The notes beneath the pieces were generated by a model. The model ran no database searches. It had not been told where the DNA came from and saw nothing but the letters and a program-made list of their open reading frames with translations. Shown here piece after piece: positions 55,773 to 64,000 of a stretch of DNA of 64,000 nt (within the stretch, counting starts at the first letter, position 1; the number at the start of each line of letters is the position of its first letter). A program made the position numbers and the translations under genes. The DNA is from Latrodectus hesperus (taxonomy: Eukaryota; Arthropoda; Arachnida; Araneae; Theridiidae): positions 68,394,268-68,458,267 of the forward strand of contig CM075853.1 in NCBI GenBank assembly GCA_037975125.1. Reading direction: 5' to 3'.

Positions 55773-56644
55773 AATTTATTTACTAATACTGAGAAATTTG
55801 TTTACTAGTAGTGTTGATTTACTAATACTAATGTTTAAATACCTATAAATTTTTCTACTCCAAAACATTTGTGCTGCTATGATCTACTGATTACTGGTAT
55901 ATTTTAAGTTATTCAAAATATGGTAGAGTATCTACAGTAAATTGTAAGTGATTGTGTTGGAATTACTTTATGATATTGTGACAGTTGTAACTTCATGATG
56001 AATCAGTTAGAGGTCCAATTAATGCCGTTTGCTGATACTGTCTAATACATTATTTAAATGTTCAGATATGTTTAAAATAAGTAAGCAAAGCTAGCAGTCA
56101 AATAGTTTGTATTGTAGTCTTTGATTTTAACTGTTTGTCATCAAATATGATGAACCATTAATGTTTGGTGCACCATTCTCTAGGAATCTTGATTAGACCA
56201 TGTTTTATAAGTGTACTTTAATTGACATTCTATTTTTAAAGTTCCTTGGTGATGTATTAATCAATCCTTTAAGCAACTTGTTGTGTTAATTGTGGAATAT
56301 TTGGCTCCTATAAGATACATGATCTCATTATCTTACAAATGTTATCACAAAATTCAAGCAAAGCATTTATCAAAATTGTGCTTGCTTCAAATGATCACCA
56401 TTTTCAGTAGAACACAGACTCTCTTGTGCATTTACTTTATAAGAGTTGGTATTTGAGACTCCTTATAAGTAAGTTGGATTTTTGATATCATATAATAGAT
56501 GTTTAAACCAATCACCTGACAATGCTGTGAAATATACAGTGGGAAATTCATTTCCTAGTACAGATATTTATTATGGCTAAAGGACTAAAAATAGCTCTCT
56601 GAAGACAAATGTGCTTAGTGGCCTAATTGCTCTTTCTATGTATG

Positions 56645-56815
56645 TTGATTAGTAGCCGAAAAGTTAGCACTCTTGCTTCCGATAAAACAGTTCATAGGTT
56701 TGAATCTTACCTTGAGCTCACGTGTTTGTAGTAGTTCAGAATCCACTTTAAATTGTATCCCAGTCTAATTAGCCCTCCAGTGCAAAAAATTACCATTGAG
56801 TAACAAACTCAAACC
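56645..56815 (+). repeat. tRNA-derived SINE-like repeat, copy B
   Basis: The head has an A-box-like TAGCCGAAAAGTTAGCA and a B-box-like GGTTTGAATCT about 45 bases later. The body (TAGTAGTTCAGAATCCACTT...GAGTAACAAA) matches copy A at 52900-53045. Confidence 0.6.
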
Positions 56816-57634
56816 TTCTTTATATTTCATGGTGTACCTTTGTTAGAATTTGTGCACAAATTAATGCACTATGCTTTTTTTTCTATGTTCTAGATTTTAT
56901 TTAATATTAAGTGATTGCAGCTGTATAAATTTATAATGGACTTTTCTCCCAATAACTAGTTTAGTTTTTATTAACTTTAAAATTTTATTACTAAAAACAC
57001 TGCAAGTTTTGTCGGGTTAAGTGTAATCACTTTCTTATATTTTGATACCTTTTTAAAACCATTAGCTTTGATGTTCCAAAGTTAAAGAATAACAACAAAA
57101 TTATGGATTTTAAGGACGTTATTGAATATATTGTATGTCTGATTTTCTTAGGAAAGTGTTATGAAACATGTCAAAACATTTATTTAAATATTAAAATGTT
57201 TTTCAATAATTTATGCTTTTATTATGTTGTGCATTCTTTTAAGTGTTTAAATATAATATTATAAAATGAAGATATTTTGTACTCTGTTTTTATATAGCAA
57301 ATATAAGTATGTATTTATTTTTTGAGTTATATAAATGCATATATCATTACATATATATTGTAATAAACATATAAGAATTTTTAGTAACTAAGTATTAAAT
57401 TTATTATTTTTTGGTCTTTAACAATAAATTGTATTTTATTTGAAAAATGTTATGTTGAACACTGAATTATTTATGTAGAATATACATTTCTGACATAGAT
57501 GCAGTAACCTTCAAATGTAGTAATTTTTCTAATTTAACAACAAATTAATTTAAAGTTTAAAAAAACTCATTTGAGGCTTAGTATATGCAAATTTATTCTA
57601 TTCTTTGTAAAAAATATTCTTTTTAATTTTGTAG

Positions 57635-57772
57635 GACAAATGTGCTCTTAACTGTATGGAGAAATATATGAAACTAAATCAAAGAGTATCTCAACGATTT
57701 CAAGAATTCCAAATTTTAGCAAACGAAAATGTTATAGCTGCAGCAAAAAAGAGTGGTAGTTTACCAATATAG
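57635..57772 (+). CDS. TIMM9: TIMM9 last exon, second CX3C motif and stop
   Basis: Residues 50-94 and TAG. It starts DKCALNC, the second CX3C (C52, C56), 15 residues after the first, which is the spacing of known Tim9 proteins. KYMKLNQRVSQRFQEFQ follows, the conserved second helix. The acceptor is TTTGTAG. The spliced protein is 94 residues against about 89 in mammals, with the extra residues at the N-terminus and in an Ala-rich tail. All four cysteines are present, so the gene appears functional. Confidence 0.94.
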   Translation, partial: DKCALNCMEKYMKLNQRVSQRFQEFQILANENVIAAAKKSGSLPI

Positions 57773-57919
57773 TGTTCATAATAATTAAATTAATTTACTA
57801 TGTGAATATTAAATGTTTTATAGATAATGAAATATTGTTTACATTTACTTCATATGTATTTGTTCCATAACTTGTTTTTTATGTATATCAATTTGTTAAA
57901 ACTTGAAATCACAGAACTT

Positions 57920-57925
57920 AATAAA
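57920..57925 (+). terminator. TIMM9: Polyadenylation signal of TIMM9
   Basis: AATAAA 147 bases after the stop codon. Further copies follow at about 57989. It is the first canonical signal downstream. Confidence 0.6.
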
Positions 57926-60900
57926 ATTATTTCATGTATGAAAGTTTCCTTCATAAAATTTCTTTTTATATGCATATACATACATACAATAAAAATTTTT
58001 GCAATGAAATTAGAATTGACTTCTATTTTCTCATATGAAAAAAGAAAAAGGTTTGTCTGGAATAAAAATGTAAATATTTTATGCATATTAAGAAATATTA
58101 AATACCAAGAAAAATTCAGTTAATTAAAATTTGTTTCCTATTTTGATGCATTTCTAAAATGTTATTTTCATTCTTAAAATAAAGTGTTTATTAGGTCTTC
58201 TGCAAATTCTGCCCGTTTTTAGAATAAAATAATGTATTCTTAATACCCTGAAAAAACTTTATTGAATATTATAGACATTATTTGTGATTTTTTTGCCTAT
58301 ACGATGATGAGTTTTATATCTCATTTTTGAAGAATGTGGCGTGTCCCTAAGGGAAAAAAAATGTCCTTGGATCTCTGATATCTTCTTTGTTTTTGAATTT
58401 TTTGCCTTGAAAAATTTTTTGTTAGGATATAAACAAGTAATAATTAGAATGTGTTAGTTCTAGTACAATGGGTGCGACTAAATTTACAAGCCTTGCTTCC
58501 TGAGTTTCTGATGAATTCCCAAAGCAGCATGTGGCCTGGCATTTACATGAAGGAGTATGGTATCTTTCCTTTTCAGTATGGCTGGCCTCTTTCCTAGAGT
58601 GCTGTTTTAAACTGTCTATTTATTGACAGTACTTTTTCAAATTTAGTTTTTCGTTGAATTTTTTGAAGGTCAAAATGTATTGATCCTTGAATATCCCATA
58701 AAAAACGCTCATTCTTGTACTCAGATTTAGTTTTGGCTTAAAAGTAATGGACAAGTTTTCCAGGTTCATTAAATGCTCTTTTCCTTAGGATGTTTACTTA
58801 ATTACTTTTCATCCCGATTCCTTCCAAAAAAGGATTTTGATTTCATTCCATGCAATTAGAGATTTACGTATGATGACTCAATCACTAAAATTCTTCTCAT
58901 TCAAATTAAGTGGCACACATCTTGAATATTTCTACACAAATCCTATTTTCTAATATTTTAAAATGGTTTGCTGAGTAAAATCAAGCCCTTATGATCTTCA
59001 ATGTTGTCTAAAGAATTTGCTTTAATATCTTGATAATGTCATTAATATTATTTTCTCTAATGTACTTTTGATAATGTTGTCAAAATTGTTTTTACCAAAT
59101 ATGTGTTGTATAGTTATTTACAGAGCTAAGATTACATTATTGATCATTTTTGCTGTTACTTTTTTGCATGAAACACTTTTTTTATAGGAAATAAAATATT
59201 GTTAATTCATAGTTTATTATGTCATTTTACCATATTATAACCACTATGCATGAGCTGTTTATAAAGCAGCTCTGCACATAGCCCTGCTATATTTATATTC
59301 TCTTGCTTTAAGCCCATTTTTTAAAAGAAATACAAAACAGCGCAAATTATTTACTTATTTGTTATTTTGACACTCTAAAACAACTATATGTGTCTAAACT
59401 AAATTTCCATGAAAGTTTAGATATCATTTATTTAGTTCATGAGAACGTAATGTGTTTTACATATTAAAATATTAATTGTAAAATGTTTTCAAATTATGAA
59501 GTTAAAAGATTTTTAAATCGAAAAAGACTTAAAAAATTTGGAATTTAACTAAAAATCTTTTTAATTTATTAAAAATTAAGGGACATTTCTTAATAACTAA
59601 AAAATACATGCCTGAAACAAAATCTTAATGAATTATATAACATTAATAACTTAGCTGTATAGTGTATTCACTTCTGTAATTATTGAATGAGATATGCACA
59701 TATTATAAAATATTCAACAATTATGATTAAAAATATTGTGCACTTTTTTTAGTATATTAATTTCAATTTATTAATATATTTTACCTCAAAATTTTTACAA
59801 ATTAAATTTTTGGATAAAAATGATAAGAAGATTATGAAATTTAATAAAAAGAGAATTTGATAAACTTATAAAAATGTATGTGAACGATGTCTTAGAATTA
59901 TAGTTTATATAATAAACCTGAAATTATTTCTTCTCAATATATTAGAAAATATTAATATTTGTATCTACTTATATTATATACAATTTTACAACAAAATATT
60001 TCATAACATCTCTGTATAGAACACACTGTAATCAGTTGTTACAAAACAGAATCTGTCTCATCTGACTATCAAAACTTGTCAGTAAAATTATCTTTTCCTA
60101 TAATACTTCTGTGAAATGCTTATATATATTCAGTATTAACAATATTATCAAGTTATATTATGTATTATTGTTTTATATGGCATGAGATATACCATAATAA
60201 ACTGTAAAAAAAAAAATTAAAGTATTACATTGCAATACAAGTTTTTGAATTCATTTGAAACTGTACTTCCCCTGGTAGCTATAAAAAATAAAAATAAGAT
60301 GAAATAAATAATTGAAAGTAAGACTGCAAGTCATTCAAATCTTCAAAATTCCAAGTGAAGTCTGATTATTTATATAATAGTTTTTTGCGTTTAATTACAA
60401 GACTTTCCCTCACAATTTCATGTTAATAATTAAACAAAAAAAAAAACTAATAAAGTTTTATAACAATTTACAAAGCATTTTGCAATTGAAAACAGCTCCA
60501 TAAATTATATCTATAATTTAATTGAATCTTATACTTATTTTTTCACTCATATGTTATATTAAATGAAAATAATAATCACTTAAATACAAGTTTCAAAGCC
60601 AAGAAAGATTATTAGAAACATCACTTCCTAAATAATCTGCATTCTTAAATAATTCCACCATTTTCAATAAAAATATATTTAATAGAATATATATTTTGAA
60701 AGCTAAAAATATTTTTTGAAAATAGATTAAAATGCTAAAAAAAGGGGAAAAAGAAAATTTGAGTGTTGAGTATTTTTGCAAATATTGAACTTATTTGCTT
60801 TTGGTTTATGCATATTGCATATAATTCACATTGTAATGTTTAAAAGAATTTTGGTCTCAATTACTTAAAGAAATATTATAAAACTTAGCTTTATTGAAAA

Positions 60901-62708
60901 AATATTCCTTTTGGCAAGGAAAAATTCTCATTTTCTTAGGAATATAATTTGTAAATCAATGTTGTCTCTACACTCTATATTATTAATGAGTAACAGAATC
61001 CCTAATGAAACACCAAAAACTGATTTTCCCATGTAATTCGAGAAAATGCTGTATTTATTATTTGTTTTACTTTCATCTGCTAAATGGAAAAAGGAAGTAT
61101 TTACCAAAGTTTTAAAATAAATGTGGAGGAACACCAAATGCATGCTAGATTCTGTTAATTAAAATGACAGTTTTAAGTGATCAATACACTCAATATTCTA
61201 ATAATATTGTGTTTAATGTATGTATAATATTGTGAGAAATGAATTAAATGAGAAATGTACCTGAAAAACACATAAGACTCAATAGTAAAGTTTATACATT
61301 TAGTTTATTCAAAAGTTTTATTTTCATTGTGAAAAGAGTAAATTTTATGGTAATATAAAAAATTCATTTATATGTTGTTCACAGATAATTACATATATTT
61401 GAAGTTTAACAGCACATTAAATACTATTAAACTGCTATAACATTTATATTTAAATCATGATTGGAGTTATATTTATACATGAAAATATTAATAAAATTGT
61501 AATAAACATTTAGTTTTATTGCCTTTGAAACATTTCATAGATGACAACCTGGAAATTTTTCTCAAGTATTTAAATACTTTTATTAACATTTGCTTCTTAA
61601 AATTCTGGTTTAAACTTCTGAATTGCTGTGAAAGAAATTAAAACATTTTAGATATAATGATTTATTTTTACTGAAAATCCTGTACAGTTTTAAATAATTA
61701 GACTACCAATACACATGATTAATTCATTTAAATGAAATTGTCATGTACACATAAAAAAACATGTGTAATACTTATATACATTATAACTTTTCACAAATAA
61801 TATTTCATTTTAACAATATAAATGAACTCATAACCTCCTTTCTTATTGATGATTTGATATAAAAGATGAAAAAAATTATATTGAAGTTCATAACTAATTT
61901 ATCTGTTAATAAACACACATTTCTCTTACAAAAGAGTTGGATGCATTCAGAATGATTTGACAGATTAAAATTTTGAAATTATTGAGTCTGACTACATTTA
62001 AATAAATTAATATTTTATAATGACTTATACATTTGTAAAAATGTATTACATGTATGACCTAACATGTTGCAGAAAAAAATGAAGTTTAAATTCATGAAAA
62101 TAGCTATAATTTAATTGCAATATTAAAAATAAATGTAGTAAAATATATTTGATTTTATATTTAAATAAAATTCAAATATTTATTTTAAATATTAAAATTT
62201 ATTATAGAAAACTTGTACACAATTTTTTAAAAAACTTTATATCTAAAGTAATGAGTAAGTATGTAAATTTTTTACTTTATATATACTTAATTATCGGCAA
62301 ATTTTTTTAATTGTATTTTCAACAAAAAATGAGAATTTAATTTTAATCCTCTTAAATGTAATGCTGCATATATTTTGAAAATTCACACATCTTGCAAATA
62401 TAAAAATCAATTTTAAATTCTCTGAATTTGATTACCTTTCATACAGGCTAAATATGAAAAATCAATTATTTTGCAGATATATTGGATAAAAAAATAAAAA
62501 ATAAAAACTCATTCAAAATAAATCTTTCTTCAAACAGAAGTATTTTTCTTAAAGGAAAAATTGCAAACCAGGATGGTACTCTGAAAATTTGCTTCACTTT
62601 TCCAAATTAATGAAATTTAAACAACTCTTCTGTGTTTAGATCAGACTTCATCTAATTATAATATTGTTTCTTCATATAATGATACACAATTTCTATGTTA
62701 TTTACAAA
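57926..62708. other. Intergenic region and 3' UTR of the minus-strand membrane protein gene
   Basis: AT-rich, no open frame I would call a gene. The right part is probably the 3' UTR of the 62709-63416 gene. A minus-strand AATAAA at 62179-62184 is one candidate end. Confidence 0.5.
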
Positions 62709-63416
62709 TCAACATTGCAATTCGTCGTCTTCAATCGTTGCTGGCCGAGAAGTCCTCGCCAGCTTTCTTTTCCGCCACCAGCAACTACCCAAAACAAGGA
62801 GCAGAAGTGTTGTTAAGATGGCCAAAGTCACTAAACCATATTTAATATTATCACTCGAAAACACTGAAGACGTGAGTTCATTTTGAATTTCTAATCCGAC
62901 TTCTTCATTTAATTCATTTTGCTGTGACACCTCTTCATCAGAAATCGTCGTCCAAGATACAATAGTTATTGGCATAGCCCTTTCAGAAGTCGATCGTTCA
63001 GTGGTGGTTATAATTATCTCGCTATCAAATTTCACATCTTCTTCGAAAGGTTCCCAAACGGGAACAGGCTCTTTCACTGGGGCTTTAGAAATATCCATTC
63101 CTGTCCATCTCCTATCCGAAGCATCTCCTTCTACTATCTCGAAATCCATGAACGGGACATCTTTCCTCGTCTCATCTTTCATGACATTTCGGCCAATGTC
63201 CGCTTTCCCTTCTTCTATATCCAGAAAAGGATTGAGACCTGTGTCTGGATCTGTAAACTCGCTGATGTGTGTGAGCGGATGTAGAGATTTAGATAAGAGA
63301 GGATCTTCAAGCAGTATTTCCGGCTTTTCTGTCGATCTAGTTCGATGGAAAGAATTGATGTGATTTGCAGATGCTGTTAATAATAAAAAAAATGAACAGA
63401 CAACATTGTAGAGCAT
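62709..63416 (-). CDS. Single-pass membrane protein of unknown function
   Basis: 235 codons in one exon. I do not recognise the family. Residues 1-17 form a signal peptide (MLYNVVCSFFLLLTASA, likely cut before NH). Residues 18-190 are acidic, Thr/Ser/Pro-containing, without cysteines or clear domains and with no N-glycosylation sequon that I can see. Residues about 192-212 are a transmembrane helix (LVTLAILTTLLLLVLGS). The WWRKRK stop-transfer and a 20-residue tail ending EDDELQC follow. The predicted topology is type I: extracellular stalk, short cytosolic tail. The ATG is chosen because it gives the signal peptide and lies eight bases after an acceptor (TTTTACAG, ending 63424), so a non-coding first exon lies further right. 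Codon use and CpG content are higher than in the neighbouring DNA, which supports real coding. It could be a lineage-specific surface protein. Confidence 0.78.
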   Translation of the reverse strand: MLYNVVCSFFLLLTASANHINSFHRTRSTEKPEILLEDPLLSKSLHPLTHISEFTDPDTGLNPFLDIEEGKADIGRNVMKDETRKDVPFMDFEIVEGDASDRRWTGMDISKAPVKEPVPVWEPFEEDVKFDSEIIITTTERSTSERAMPITIVSWTTISDEEVSQQNELNEEVGLEIQNELTSSVFSSDNIKYGLVTLAILTTLLLLVLGSCWWRKRKLARTSRPATIEDDELQC

Positions 63417-63423
63417 GATTTAC

Positions 63424-64000
63424 CTGTAAAAGACAAAATTGAGACTTTAATTGCTAGAATTAAGTGACAAATTCTATATGGGTGTCATGTTGAGAAATAA
63501 AATTTAAATTTTTAAATGCTAGCCAAAATTTAGATAGTTCTTAAATATTTTTGAGTTGAAGAAATAAAGTATTTCGATAAAGTAAGAGAATTCTCTATTA
63601 ACTATTCAATATAATTTCCTTCTTTTATGTCCTTTATTGCAATTAAACGCAGTTACTGAATAAAATGTAATATACACGGATGTGACAAAAGAAATTGCCA
63701 AATGTGCTAATATATTTATTCTACTTGGAGACTAGACGTTTCCTGTCTTATAGAAAGAGCATCTTAAGCAAACGCTAATGTATCCTTTTTTTTTGCATTT
63801 CGTCAGAATGAAACCATAGTCCATTTGCTTGATAGTTTTCTTCAGGTCACCAAAAATGCGAATGAGATGAAAGATCTGAAATGCATGGAACGTATTCAAG
63901 GGTATCATTTAGCAGATTTGTTCTATGGAAAAGAATGTGATCATGTGAAATGATGATTTCTTTCAATGGTATTTCAGGATGTTTTAACTTTATTTTTCAG
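63424..64000 (-). other. 5' intron of the membrane protein gene
   Basis: AT-rich sequence upstream of the acceptor. 63700-63960 is slightly less AT-rich with no identified feature. The first exon and promoter are outside the window. Confidence 0.4.

Larger units (their letters stand above)
52562..57634 (+). other. TIMM9: TIMM9 intron 2
   Basis: 5.1 kb AT-rich intron with two related SINE-like copies (52900-53045 and 56645-56815), a 3 x 104 bp tandem repeat (55461-55772) and a less AT-rich unassigned patch near 53640-53900. The short open frame at 54123-54311 is hydrophobic noise. Confidence 0.6.

Noticed and set aside
63001..63363. 120-codon plus-strand frame opposite the membrane protein gene
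   Set aside because: Antisense shadow. The minus strand has the signal peptide and transmembrane helix.

Overview
The window is 64 kb of AT-rich eukaryotic DNA with spliced genes and many transposable elements. Intron-bearing genes, arthropod-type Ty3/gypsy, jockey-like LINE, piggyBac, Tc1/mariner and hAT relics, and tRNA-derived SINEs suggest an arthropod, most likely a spider or other arachnid. The species call is inference. I support three protein-coding genes.

(1) Positions 34-4869, minus strand, probably from about 14.6 kb: the 5' part of a WAPL (wings apart-like) cohesin-release factor. Three coding exons (residues 1-487) are joined by phase-0 introns, and the gene runs off the left edge. 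A probable 5' UTR exon with a GTAAGT donor lies near 14.4-14.65 kb. The 9.5 kb intron between carries a TIR element, two hAT deletion derivatives in opposite orientation, a LINE reverse-transcriptase fragment split by one of those hATs, and a LINE-derived element.

(2) Positions 44699-57772, plus strand: a complete TIMM9 coding sequence (94 residues, three exons, twin CX3C motif), the small Tim chaperone of the mitochondrial intermembrane space. Intron 1 contains a 5,006 bp Ty3/gypsy retrotransposon with two apparently identical 204 bp LTRs and a 4 bp target duplication, so it is a very young insertion. Its pol nevertheless has one stop codon and one frameshift. Intron 2 holds two SINE-like copies and a three-copy 104 bp tandem repeat.

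(3) Positions 62709-63416, minus strand: an unrecognised 235-residue single-pass membrane protein with signal peptide, acidic extracellular part and short basic tail.

WAPL and TIMM9 are divergently transcribed. The roughly 30 kb between them shows no convincing host gene. It holds a dead Tc1-like transposon, a mariner-like element with about 139 bp inverted repeats, a tRNA-derived SINE, a degenerate piggyBac, a complete LINE deletion derivative with 12 bp target duplications, five long (TA)n arrays, a GC-rich repeat and several foldbacks. I found no dedicated defence system, CRISPR array, rRNA or intact tRNA gene. The observations most worth checking are the young but pol-damaged gypsy copy, the recurrent LINE deletion derivative, the inverted hAT pair inside one transcription unit, and the perfect 25 bp hairpin at 28953-29009.
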